The notes beneath the pieces are model-generated. The model was not told where the DNA came from. It saw only the letters and a list, made by a program, of their open reading frames with translations, and searched no databases. A DNA stretch of 64,000 nucleotides. Source: Actinokineospora diospyrosa. Lineage in GTDB: Bacteria > Actinomycetota > Actinomycetes > Mycobacteriales > Pseudonocardiaceae. A program made the position numbers and the translations under genes. Positions 35,304 to 46,100 of this stretch are shown piece after piece. Position 1 is the stretch's first letter; every line of letters begins with the position of its first letter. The stretch is from contig NZ_JAMTCO010000004.1 in the NCBI RefSeq assembly GCF_024171925.1, positions 479,743-543,742 of the forward strand. Reading direction: 5' to 3'.

Positions 35304-35478
35304 GGTCGCCGCCTTTCGCGGGAAATGGGGTTCTCGGGGCACACGGGTGCCAGCCGAGGAGAAGGGAATTCAGCGCGGGAATGCGGTACGGCACTACCCG
35401 GCGGGAAAAGCGTGGACACCCGGGATCAGCTCGGGAAAGAACCGAGGCATTTCGGGGAAGAAGACCAGTTGGCACACC

Positions 35479-35496
35479 ACTCCAACTTCGTGGAGT
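35479..35496. promoter_or_regulatory. Palindrome in the leader of the PKS-lanthipeptide operon
   Basis: ACTCCA-N6-TGGAGT lies in the 219-bp gap upstream of the KR gene, 176 bp before its start. The gap should hold the main promoter of the biosynthetic operon; the palindrome is a candidate operator. Confidence 0.35.
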
Positions 35497-35522
35497 ATTC
35501 TTCGGGCACTGGCCCCGGCATG

Positions 35523-35717
35523 TCAACCCCCCGATTCGGTTTCTTCCGGTTGGACCGCGTCCATGGTCGTGGCGACGTCGTCGGGGTGGTAGAAGGTGAG
35601 CCGCCCCTCCCGGTAGCGCCGCCACCGGTGCGCGTTGGCCAGCCGGTACACCCTGGCCAGGGGCACCGACCAGATCTGCGCGACGTCGTGCGCGCTCAGC
35701 CCGCGCGGCACCGCCAC
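35523..35717 (-). CDS. Small helix-turn-helix (MerR/excisionase-like) protein
   Basis: A 64-residue protein with a winged-helix pattern of the HTH_17/excisionase type: LSAHDVAQIWSVPLARVYRLANAHRWRRYREGRLTFYHPDDV. It starts 4 bp after the stop of the zinc-ribbon protein gene and probably forms an operon with it. It lies just upstream of the biosynthetic operon in the same direction and could be its regulator; that is a positional inference. Confidence 0.8.
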   Translation of the reverse strand: MAVPRGLSAHDVAQIWSVPLARVYRLANAHRWRRYREGRLTFYHPDDVATTMDAVQPEETESGG

Positions 35718-35721
35718 GGCC

Positions 35722-36405
35722 TCAGACCCCGGTCAGCGCTCGCCGCAGCTCCGGCCAGCGGCGCGGCGCCCACGAGTGCGCGGGATCGCGGGTGCAGGTG
35801 ATCGCCGAGCGGGCCACCGCGCGCAGCTGGCCGCGGCAGCCCGGCTCGACGCAGCCGCCGATGGGCACGGTCGCCACGTCCTGGCCCGCCCGCGGGCGGG
35901 TGGCCGCGACCAGGCCGAGCAGCTCCTCGGCGAAGTCGGCGCCCGCGGCGTGCGCCATCAGCCAGTCCAGGTGCGCGATCAGGAACCCGACCTGGGCCTC
36001 GACCAGCCGCGCAGGCGCGCGGGTGCCGCGCTCGGCCGCGACCAGGTCGACCCAGGCGGCGAGGACGCCGAGCTGCTCGGCGCGCAGGTCGGCGGCCTCG
36101 GTGTTGAACGGGAGCCCCGGGTGGGCGCCGCCGCGCACCCGCTCCCCGTGCCGCGGCGAGGTGGCCAGCACCCGCAGCAGCTCCCGGTGCGCGCTCGCGA
36201 CCTGGAGCAGGCCGCGGGCGAGCCGGTCGCGGCAGCTGCCGCACGCCCGGGCGCCCACGTGCGCGGCGGAACAGCAAGCGGATAGACAATGCGAACGTGA
36301 CAATGCGTCCCCCTCATGACAGAAACAGGCCAGGGTGGACCAGCGCACCCACCCCCGGGAGAACAGCGCGGCCCGCGGCGACGGGTCCAAATGGACACGC
36401 GACAT
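35722..36405 (-). CDS. Cysteine-rich protein with C-terminal zinc-ribbon motif
   Basis: Up to 227 residues; I do not recognise a named family. The N-terminal part is Cys-rich (CLSACCSAAHV...CGSCRDRL); the middle is alpha-helical; the C-terminus has a zinc-ribbon pattern CVEPGCRG..ITCTRDPAHSW. The start is uncertain: the ATG at 36405 has a poor ribosome site, and a TTG about 36 codons further in has GAGGGGG upstream. Paired with the small HTH gene, it may be a DNA- or cofactor-binding partner. Confidence 0.75.
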   Translation of the reverse strand: MSRVHLDPSPRAALFSRGWVRWSTLACFCHEGDALSRSHCLSACCSAAHVGARACGSCRDRLARGLLQVASAHRELLRVLATSPRHGERVRGGAHPGLPFNTEAADLRAEQLGVLAAWVDLVAAERGTRAPARLVEAQVGFLIAHLDWLMAHAAGADFAEELLGLVAATRPRAGQDVATVPIGGCVEPGCRGQLRAVARSAITCTRDPAHSWAPRRWPELRRALTGV

Positions 36406-36821
36406 CGCCCCTGACTGATTGCCAGCGTATCCGGGCGCGCCGCCCGCGGGTGGGGATTCTCAGCACTTTCTCAAGCGGGCCGTAGGACGATGAGGGGTTC
36501 GGCGCGGGCCCGGGAATGCGGAGGTGGGCGTGACATGGGGAAACCGACTTAACCGGCGGGCAACTCGGCGGCAACTTCCCGGGGGATTCACCCGGCCTGT
36601 CAAAGTACTGTCCATGGCGGATTGTTGAATCAGAGCCAACCCGCTGCGCGTGCTGTTCGAAAGTGGCCCACAGGTCGGATGACCGGGTCGAGGGGGTCCA
36701 GGCGCACCGGCGTGGGCCGTTCGGGTGAGCCGGTGCGATTTGCCGGGTTCGGCGGACCTGGCGGGCGCGGTGCGACAGAATCAGGGGTACCGGTGTCACT
36801 GGGGGAGCGCGGAGGAGCGGG
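36406..36821. other. 416-bp divergent spacer, no gene seen
   Basis: Lies between the zinc-ribbon gene and the EspC-like gene. It contains the imperfect inverted repeat CCGGCGGGCAACTCGG / CCGGG.. near 36557 and should hold promoters for both sides. No open frame here looks coding. Confidence 0.4.
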
Positions 36822-37541
36822 ATGAGCGGGTTCGACATCAACCTGGGCGAGGTGCGCGCGCACGCCGACACGGTGGCGTCGATCTCCACCGAGGTGAACT
36901 CCGCCCTGCGGATCGCGCAGGCCACGGTCGGCGGGAACGCCTACGGGGCGATCGGGGCGTTCTTCGCGAGCGCGATCGCGCTCGCCAGCGACGACGTGCG
37001 CGAGGCGATCACCAAGACCGCCAAGGCGTACATGGACGTGCAGGATGGTCTGCGCGCGGTGGCCGCCGACTACCAGGAGATCGACGACGCCCACGCCAGG
37101 GTGTTCGGGGGCGGCGGCGCCACGCACACCGCGGTGCTGCCGGTGAACGACACCGGGCAGCCGTACTCGCACCGGCAGCGCCGCAAGGCGATCGAGGTGC
37201 TGGAGCGGATCTCGGCGAAGAACGAGATCAGCGTCGCCACGGTGGCGCTACCGCCGGTGCGCGCGCTGAAGCTGTGGGTGGGCGAGATCGCCTCGGCGAA
37301 GATCGGCGACCACTACGAGAAGGAGGTCGCGGACGTGCTGGCGAAGCCGCCGACGAACGCGAACCTGCGCGAGCTCGCGGTCACCGAGACCAAGTTCTGG
37401 AACTCCGAGCGGGGCAACTGGGTGGGGTCCCTGCTGACCGCCGACAACCGCTACAACCTGCTGGTCGGCAGTCGCGACGACTGGCTGGCGGAGATGCCCG
37501 CCGAGCAGCGCGCGCAGGTCAGGCGCCAACTGGGCCTGTGA
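36822..37541 (+). CDS. EspC/WXG100-like protein with unknown C-terminal domain
   Basis: A 239-residue protein. The first ~90 residues resemble the EspC-type ESX secretion-associated family: a helical hairpin starting FDINLGEVRAHADTVASISTEV, Gly/Ala-rich GGNAYGAIGAFFASAI, then DVREAITKTAKAYMDVQDGLRAVAADYQEID. A short linker leads to a ~100-residue C-terminal domain (HRQRRKAIEVLERI...TKFWNSERGNWVGSLLTADNRYNLLVGSRDDWL) that I do not recognise. Such fusions can be type VII-secreted effectors. No ESX machinery, chaperone or immunity gene is adjacent. The ribosome site GGAGGAGCGGG supports the start. Confidence 0.82.
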   Translation: MSGFDINLGEVRAHADTVASISTEVNSALRIAQATVGGNAYGAIGAFFASAIALASDDVREAITKTAKAYMDVQDGLRAVAADYQEIDDAHARVFGGGGATHTAVLPVNDTGQPYSHRQRRKAIEVLERISAKNEISVATVALPPVRALKLWVGEIASAKIGDHYEKEVADVLAKPPTNANLRELAVTETKFWNSERGNWVGSLLTADNRYNLLVGSRDDWLAEMPAEQRAQVRRQLGL

Positions 37542-37674
37542 GGTCGCAGGCGGGGCCCGCGGTTTAGGATCTTTCGCCAAGCGGACGGTTGAGCGAACAG
37601 CCGCCACCACCTTGCGGGACGGCCCGGGTGTCTTGGCGCGCCGGACCGTCCGCGGAGCGAAAGCGCGCGTGTCG

Positions 37675-39186
<1,512 letters not shown>

Positions 39187-39249
39187 CCTTTCTTGGTCCA
39201 CTGTGGACCCCAGCTGGTTACCTCTCAGCCGGAACCAGCCAGCGCCAGC

Positions 39250-39655
39250 CACCGGACACCCATAACCCGAGCACCAGCCCAGCCGCTGGCGCCCACCAGC
39301 CCCTGCCCAACCACTGGACATCCGGAACAGCTGGTGCCACCCCAACCCACCTGGCCAGCCCCCGGACACTCGGAACGGCCGGTGCCAACCCAGCCCCCGT
39401 CAGGTCCGCCCCAACCCACCTGCTCAGCCCTTGAACACTCGGACCCAGCGGCGCCAACCCGCCCCCCGCCAGGTCCGCCCTAACCCACAGTGCCAGCCCC
39501 TGGACACTCGGACCCGCCGGTGCCAACTGGCCTTCCGTCAGGTCCGCCTCAGCCCACCTGCTCAACGCCTGGACACTCGGAAGCAGCGGTGCCATCCCAG
39601 CCCGCCCTCGTCTGACCTGCCAACCCAGCACCTGGACAGTCGGACTCGCTGGTGC
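39250..39655. repeat. 69-bp tandem repeat (minisatellite)
   Basis: About six tandem units, each containing GGACACTCGGA followed by CGGTGCCAAC and GTCAGGTCCGCC. Clear boundaries fall near 39361, 39430, 39499 and 39568 (period 69 bp); the outer units are shorter and diverged. Because 69 is divisible by three, a 23-residue repeat shows up in the minus-strand frame 39218-39814, but that frame has no recognisable start or family and is probably not a gene. Confidence 0.75.
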
Positions 39656-39662
39656 CAGGCCG

Positions 39663-39805
39663 GCTCGATGGGGCGGACTTGTTTTGCGTGGGGGGACAAC
39701 ACCCGTAGCGTCGTCAGCGGCAGGGCCTGCTTTTGGGCCCCTGCTTTGCGGTTCTGCGTCGGGTGTTGTAGGGGCCCCGCGCAAAACAAGTTCGCCCCAT
39801 CGAGC
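39663..39805. repeat. MITE-like element with 26-bp inverted termini
   Basis: Arms 39663-39688 and 39780-39805 are inverted copies that differ at one base; inner CAACACCCG (39697-39705) and CGGGTGTTG (39760-39768) extend the symmetry. The 143-bp whole could fold into one long hairpin. No transposase gene is present. Confidence 0.65.
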
Positions 39806-39834
39806 TTTCCGCATTGCCGCGGATCGGGCCCGAT

Positions 39835-39892
39835 GTCGCCGCTAGGCGACGAGGCGTCCGATCCCGGTTCGCCGAGGTCGCCGCCAGGCGAC
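39835..39892. repeat. Pair of small identical hairpins
   Basis: GTCGCC-GCTA-GGCGAC at 39835-39850 and GTCGCC-GCCA-GGCGAC at 39877-39892, both followed by GAGGC, 42 bp apart. Role unknown. Confidence 0.55.
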
Positions 39893-39980
39893 GAGGCCGA
39901 CCCCGGAGCCGAAGGCGGAAGCCGAAATCCCTTGCCCCGCACCCCCAACCCCGGCCTACGTCAAGATCAACCTGACCGAA

Positions 39981-40200
39981 AGCCCCCAAATACACAGCCT
40001 ACCGCCGCACACCGACACCACGGCAGCACCGACCAACCCCCTGTGGACAACAGAAGACGTTGTGGACAACCACCCACCACAACCAACTCCCACAAGATCA
40101 TCCGCCACAAGAGCCCCCGATACACAGCCTACCGAGCAGCACCGACAATCCGGCAGCACCAAGCAGCAGCCTGTGGACAACGCAAGCCGTTGTGGACAAC
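39981..40200. repeat. Two tandem 131-bp units carrying four DnaA-box-like sites
   Basis: Units begin at 39981 and 40112 with AGCCCCCRAATACACAGCCTACCG-like sequence. Each unit has two TGTGGACAA sites 19 bp apart: 40042-40050, 40061-40069, 40172-40180 and 40191-40199. TGTGGACAA is the complement of TTGTCCACA, the DnaA box preferred in high-GC actinomycetes. A third copy of the leading motif with one site occurs at 7771-7839 with the same 60-bp spacing. Confidence 0.65.
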
Positions 40201-40226
40201 GCTCACAGCGCCCACAACAAGCACCC

Positions 40227-42179
40227 TCACTCCCCCACCCGATCATGCTCCAACGACACCAACGTCAACACATGATCCGCCACCGACCCCGCAGGCGCAT
40301 ACAACCGCAACCTCGCACAGTTCCGCTCCCCCCGCGCCACCGCCCGGTGCAGAACCGCCACAGCGACGCTCGCAAGATGAGTCACGCCAGTGAGATCAAG
40401 CGTCAACTCATGGCTCCCGCCGAGCGTCAACCGGTCCAGCTCGGCGCTCAACTGAGCGCAAGTCGCCACATCCAGCGGCCCATCGAGCGCCACGCGGTTG
40501 TCGTCGGTCTGCGGCTGGTCGAGCACCAGCAGCAGGTCCGGATCGGCGGCAGGAGCGCGGCCGGTGACCCCGGTGGTGAGCAGCCGCGCGGGGCGGTGCA
40601 GTTCGCGGCGGACGGTCGCGGTGGTGCCGTGTGCGGACCTGGCGATGTGCAGTTCGTCGGCCAGGCCGCCCGCCATGGCCAGGCCGAGGCCGTGGTCGAG
40701 TTGGAAGTCCTGGTCGGTGGTGCTGCACCGGCGCAGCCACCGGCCGTCGTCGGTGACGCTGACCCGCAGGACGCCGTCGGCGCCCAGGGCGGCGTCGAGG
40801 GTGATCGTGCCGTCGGCGCGGTCGGGTCTGCTGTGCTCGACGGCGTTGGTGACCAGTTCCACCACGGCGTGCTGCAGGGCGACCACGTCCTGCTCGCCCG
40901 CGCCGATGGCGGCCAGCCAGGCGCCGAGCGCGCGGCGCACCGCCCGCACGACCTCCAGGTCGCCGGGCAGGCTGAGGCGCAGCGGGTCGACCGGTGCGAC
41001 GCGCTGGGCGGCGAGCAGGGTGATGTCGTCGGCGTGGCCCGTGGTGCGGACCATCATCTCCAGGGTCAGCGTGGTCGCGCGTTCCACCGCCGACAGGCCG
41101 GGCGTGTGGTAGCCGGAGTCGGCCACGGCGTCGGCCAGCACCTGGGCGAGCTCGACCGAGGACGCGGCGGGCTCGCGGCCGGGGCGTTCGACGAGCCCGT
41201 CGCTGTAGAGGAGCAGGACGTCGCCCGCGTCGAGCAGGCCGGTGGCCACGGCGTAGGTGGAGCCGGTGCCCAGGGGGCCGCCCCCGGTGAGCGGCAGGTA
41301 CCTGGCCTGCCCGCCGCCCGCCACCAGCGGCGGCGGGTGCCCGGCGGTGCAGTACTCGAACTCGCCGTCCGGGTCGACGACCACGACGCACACCGTGGCC
41401 GCGTGGGTGTCCCTGGCGCGGCGGGCCATCCGGTCGACGGCGGCCACCGCGGCGTGGACGTCGCCGGTCTCCTCGAGCCGGTCGCGCAGGACGGCGCGCA
41501 GCCGCCCCATCGCCGCGGACGCCGCCACCCCGTGCCCCACGACGTCGCCGACCACCAGCCCGACCCGACCGCCGGTCATCGGCACGGCCTCGAACCAGTC
41601 CCCGCCCGCGGCGTCGGCCGCGTCGGCGAGCAGGTAGCTGCCCGCGATCCGGAACGACGGCAGCACCGGCAGCCCTGAGGGGAGCAGTTGGCGCTGGAGC
41701 GCGGTCATGACCTCACGCGCCTCGGCGTAGCGGCGCTCGGCCTCCTCGGCCTTGCGCTCGGCGGCCTGCCGCTGCCGGACCCGCGCGGTCACGTCCTGGG
41801 CGAACAGCACGACCCCGACGACGGTGCCGTCGGCGTCGAGGCGGGGCGCGGTGGTGAAGTCGAAGTAGACCTCCACGACCCCCTCACCGGTGGCGTGCCG
41901 GTCGAACTGCACCCGCCACTCGACCCCGGACTCCGGGCGGCCGGTCCGGTAGACCCGGTAGACCATCTCGATGGTCTGCTGCCCGGCGATGTCGGGGAAG
42001 GCCTCCCACGGGGTGAGCCCGATGAGCTCCTCGCGCCCCATCGCGGCCCGGTAGGCGGCGTTGGCGGCCACGATCACCAACTCCGGACCGTCCAACCCGG
42101 CGAGCATGATCGGCAACCCGTCGAACACCGCCCGCACCGCGTCGGCGGCCCCGACGAGCCGCTCCGGATCGAGCTCCAC
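40227..42179 (-). CDS. PAS-PP2C (SpoIIE)-HATPase-STAS fusion protein
   Basis: A 650-residue cytoplasmic signalling protein with four modules. PAS is at about 10-130 (LPIMLAGLDGPELVIVAANAAYRAAMGREEL). A coil leads to a SpoIIE-type PP2C phosphatase at about 165-375 (GGDWFEAVPM, VVGDVVGHGVAASAAM, YSDGLVERP, ADDITLLAA). An RsbW-like HATPase is at about 385-510 (AVVELVTNAVEHS, GLGLAMAGGLADEL). A STAS anti-sigma-antagonist domain forms the C-terminus (VALDGPLDVATCAQLSAEL...LDLTGVTHLASVAVAVL). It therefore holds phosphatase, kinase and substrate types of a partner-switching pathway in one chain. GAGGAGG precedes the GTG start. Confidence 0.94.
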   Translation of the reverse strand: MELDPERLVGAADAVRAVFDGLPIMLAGLDGPELVIVAANAAYRAAMGREELIGLTPWEAFPDIAGQQTIEMVYRVYRTGRPESGVEWRVQFDRHATGEGVVEVYFDFTTAPRLDADGTVVGVVLFAQDVTARVRQRQAAERKAEEAERRYAEAREVMTALQRQLLPSGLPVLPSFRIAGSYLLADAADAAGGDWFEAVPMTGGRVGLVVGDVVGHGVAASAAMGRLRAVLRDRLEETGDVHAAVAAVDRMARRARDTHAATVCVVVVDPDGEFEYCTAGHPPPLVAGGGQARYLPLTGGGPLGTGSTYAVATGLLDAGDVLLLYSDGLVERPGREPAASSVELAQVLADAVADSGYHTPGLSAVERATTLTLEMMVRTTGHADDITLLAAQRVAPVDPLRLSLPGDLEVVRAVRRALGAWLAAIGAGEQDVVALQHAVVELVTNAVEHSRPDRADGTITLDAALGADGVLRVSVTDDGRWLRRCSTTDQDFQLDHGLGLAMAGGLADELHIARSAHGTTATVRRELHRPARLLTTGVTGRAPAADPDLLLVLDQPQTDDNRVALDGPLDVATCAQLSAELDRLTLGGSHELTLDLTGVTHLASVAVAVLHRAVARGERNCARLRLYAPAGSVADHVLTLVSLEHDRVGE

Positions 42180-42363
42180 CGGTCCTCCTCAACCTCCGGG
42201 CGACACCAGCGTCCGGGCGACACCCTGCCACCCGCCGCCCGAGCGGGCACGTCGAGGTCCGGTACCTCACCAGGGTGGCGGATCCCGCGCTATCAGGGGT
42301 ATCCGCGGCACTGGCCGGGTGCGCGACCCCGCGCGTGTGCCAGGGTGGCGCCCGGAGGTGCCG

Positions 42364-43191
42364 ATGAGCTTCGAGATCACCGCGGCCAGCGTCGACGAGA
42401 TCCGCCTGATGAGCACGTGGGCGCACGACGAGGGCTGGAACCCCGGCCGGTCCGATCCCCAGGCGTTCGCCCCCGCCGACCCGAGCGGCTTCCTGATCGG
42501 CAGGTTGGACGGCGAACCGGTGGCGTGCGTGTCGGCGATCCGGTACGGAAACGGTTTCGGGTTCATCGGTTTCTACATCGCCCGCCCCGCCGTGCGCGGC
42601 CAGGGCTACGGCATCCAGCTCTGGCGGGCGGCGACGCAGCGCCTCTCCGGCCGCCTGATCGGCCTCGACGGCGTCGTGGCGCAGCAACCCAACTACCGCA
42701 AGTCGGGCTTCATCCGGGCCTGGAACAACGTCCGCTTCGAAGGCACACCATCCACTGTGGACTCCCAGGTGCGGCTCGTCGACGCCAGATCCCTCCCGTT
42801 CACCCAGATCGCCGAGTACGATCGTCGCTTCTTCCCCGAACCACGCGACGCCTTCCTGTCCACCTGGCTCTCCCTACCCGACCGAACCACCCGAGTCGCC
42901 CTCCGCGACAACACCATCACCGGCCTAGCGGTCCGCCGAGACGCCCAAGGCCCCAGCCGAATCGGCCCCCTCTACGCCGACACCCCCGACACAGCCGCCG
43001 CCCTCCTCAACTCCGTCGCAGCAGGCACCCCAGTCGCAATCGACGTCCCAGACGCGAACCCCGCCGCGGTACGCCTAGTACATGAAGCCGGTCTCACACC
43101 GACCTTCGAGGCTGCCCGCATGTACACCGGCCCCGCGCCCGAGCTGGCCCTGTCCCAAATCTACGGCGTGACCACTCTGGAACTGGGTTGA
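42364..43191 (+). CDS. Two-domain GNAT acetyltransferase
   Basis: A 275-residue protein. The N-terminal GNAT half has the acetyl-CoA loop RPAVRGQGYGIQLWR near residues 76-90 and the NYRKSGF motif; the C-terminal half (about 145-270) resembles the second GNAT-like domain of the Acetyltransf_18 family. It starts at 42364 with GGAGGTG upstream. It lies alone, convergent with the HerA-like gene 5 bp away. Its substrate is unknown. Confidence 0.9.
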   Translation: MSFEITAASVDEIRLMSTWAHDEGWNPGRSDPQAFAPADPSGFLIGRLDGEPVACVSAIRYGNGFGFIGFYIARPAVRGQGYGIQLWRAATQRLSGRLIGLDGVVAQQPNYRKSGFIRAWNNVRFEGTPSTVDSQVRLVDARSLPFTQIAEYDRRFFPEPRDAFLSTWLSLPDRTTRVALRDNTITGLAVRRDAQGPSRIGPLYADTPDTAAALLNSVAAGTPVAIDVPDANPAAVRLVHEAGLTPTFEAARMYTGPAPELALSQIYGVTTLELG

Positions 43192-43195
43192 TTGG

Positions 43196-46100
43196 TCAGC
43201 GCCGGGCGCGGTCGATGACCTCTTCGGGCTGCAAGGGGCTGGCCGGGTGGTGGGTGAGGCAGAGCGGGGTGGTGACCTGCTGGAAGCCGAAAGCCTCGCT
43301 GGAGACGTAGAACTGGGCGCGCTCCAGCAGGGCGATGTCGGCGAGCTGGCTGCCCTTCGCCCGGGCCATCTCGTTCGCGGCGGCGATCTGGGCCGGGCTG
43401 TTGAGGCGGCCGAAGAACTGGGTGGTGGCGTTGCCCACCACCTGGTTGTGCACCCCCTTCGGCGCCTGGGTGGCGAACAGCAGGCCAAGTCCGTACTTGC
43501 GCGCCTGCGAGGCCAACACGATGGTGCTGCGGGTGCTCGCGGTGAGCGAGCCCGACGCCGCCATCGTCTGCGCCTCGTCCATCACGAAAAGCGCCCCAAG
43601 TGGACGGTCGCCTGCCGGGTTGCGCTTGGCCCAGGCGAAGAGTTCCATCTGCAGCTGGTTGACGAAGTTCTGCCGCTGCTCGTCGGCTGGCAGGCCGATG
43701 AAGCTGATCACCGACACCCGCGCCAGCTTGCCCTCGGCCGGCGTGAGGAGTTCCCCGGGGTCGATCCCGGTGCCCGCGCCCGCGAACAACGGGTCGTTCA
43801 CCATCGCCGCCTTCAACGCCTCGGCCAGGTCTGCCGCGATCTTGTGCCCGTCGTTGAGCGTGCTGACCCCCTCCGGCAGATCGGCGAGCACCTCGATCAA
43901 CCCCGGCAGGCTCCGCGACCCCGTCCGCGCGTGGTGGATCACGGCCTGCCGCAACACCGCCAACCCCTTGTTGGCCTTGACCGTGCTCCCGGTCAACCGA
44001 ACCTGCGGCGCGAGGCTGGCCACCGCGACCTCAACCGCGGCACCGAACTCGTCCTCGTCATCCAGAACCCCACCGAAGTCCGGCAACGGCTGAAACGCCA
44101 ACGGCCGCCCATTGGCCCGCCCAGGCGTCCACACCACAACATCAGTCCCATCCAGATACCGCCGCGCCAACTCGGCGTCCCCCGCACCCCATGCCTCAGG
44201 AGCCTCCGGCCACGCATCCCCCAACCGCGCCAAGTCATTGTTCGGATCCAGCACAATGGCCGAAACCCCCTGGAGCGCACACTCTTCCACAATCCGTCGC
44301 AACAGGACGGTCTTACCCGACCCGGACCCCGCAAACACCACAGCATGCTTACGCAACGCCGCCAGCTCCACCCGAACCGGCTCTCCAGTGCCCACAACAA
44401 CACCAACCCCCACCTCCCCCGGCGGCGGATGCGTCCCCTCACCCTCCCCAAGCTGGGGGAGGATGTCGGACAGGAGGTCGGACCGGCTCGCGGGCCTGCG
44501 GTCCACCAGCCACTCGTGCAGCCCGGCGACGTTCTGGGTCAACAACCTGTCCAGCGCCCAGAACGTGCGCGCGTCGTCGGTCGACAGCGCCATCCGGCGA
44601 CCGCCCGCCGCCTCGAACGCGCCGAGCTCGGCCTTGGTCTTCGGCCCCTTGGACCACACGTCGTTGCGGATGAGGATGAGGTGGCGGTTGTCGGCGCCCT
44701 GCCGCAGCCCCATGGCGGTCTTGGCCTTGCGGAAGCGGTGCAACACCGAGATCGGGTGCGGGTGGTTGATCGCCCGGAACCCCCAGTGCTCCTGCAGGTC
44801 GGTGGCCTCGTCGAGGGTGCGGGTGAGCCAGGCGTGCAGCTCGTTGCCCTTGCCGACCCGGGGGCGGTTCCACGCCATGTTGTCGTCGCCGACCTCGGTC
44901 AGCCAGGCGCGGAGAGCGGCGGAGAGCAGTCGGGGCACCAGTTCGTCCTCGACCGTGTGGTCGAACAGCGCTTCCGGGTCGATCTCGGCCTTGATCTCGT
45001 CGAACACCGCGTCCAGCTCGGCGAACCGGTCCAGCTTCGGCGCCGGGCGCACCGCGGCCACCGGCTTCGGCGCGTCGTCGTGCAGGGAAGTGAGCTCGCG
45101 GACCTCGTTGGTGCGCACGCAGAGCTCGATGTGGGCGCCGATGCGCTTGAGAAGCTCGCGCGGGGTGATCTGCTCCCAGCCCTCCGCGAAGGTCGACTCG
45201 GCGACCGGCCAGGTCGGGTACGGCGGGGTGAACCCCATCGCCTGGTAGGCCACGCCCAATCGCTTGGCCACGAGGTCGCGTCCGATGCGGCCGTCGACGA
45301 TGCGGCCCAGGACTCGCAGCTCGCGGAACCGGTCGGGCACGGTGTCGGCCGCTTTGGTGGCGATCTGGGTCCAGGTGCCGGGCAGGCACGCCAGCACCGT
45401 GACGGTCCTGCGGGTCACCTCGCGCAGCCGCATCAGCCCGTCGGCGATCTGGGCGAGCAGGACGTCACCGGTGTGGTCGGCGGCCTCGGTCAGCTTCTCG
45501 GTGCGCGCGATCAGGGTGTCGAGCTGGTCGACGCAGATGACCACGGGACCGGTGATCGCGAGCAGCCGGGTGAGGTCGCGCACGACGGCCAGTGGGGACT
45601 TGGCGGGCCGCCGGATGCCCCACGCACGCCGCTCCCCCGGCTCGGATTCCTCGGCCCCGTCCAGGTAGTCCTCGGCGATGTCGTTGATCGCGTCCGGCTC
45701 GGCGGCGTAGAGCACCAGGGCCCGCGCGACGTCGGAGCACTCCGTGGCCACCTGCCGGTCGAGCGCGCGCACCCCAGCGGCGAACGCGTCGACGTCCTTG
45801 CGGGTCAGGCCGTGGCCGCGCAGGATCACTTTGGCCGAGGCCGGGTCGACCACCCCCAGTTCGCACACCTGGCGCAGGAAGCGGTGCAACTGCGTCTCAC
45901 CGGACTCGTCGGCCTGCGACAACCCGAACCGCAGCGCTTCGACCGCGTTCTCCCAGAACGCGTCGCCCGCGGAGACGTTGTCGAGGAAGAAGTACCCCTT
46001 GGCCGCGTGCGTCTGGCGCCGGACCGTGCCGAGCAGGTGCGTCTTGCCGACGCCCTTCTGCCCCTGCAGGACCAGTCCGATCGGGCTGGGCCCGGCGCTG

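Noticed and set aside
39218-39814. A 198-codon minus-strand repeat protein
   Set aside because: It is the translation of the 69-bp minisatellite, lacks a ribosome site and includes one arm-to-arm inverted repeat; kept only as a repeat.
40062-41678. A 538-codon plus-strand frame
   Set aside because: Antisense to the SpoIIE-like gene, beginning inside the repeat region.
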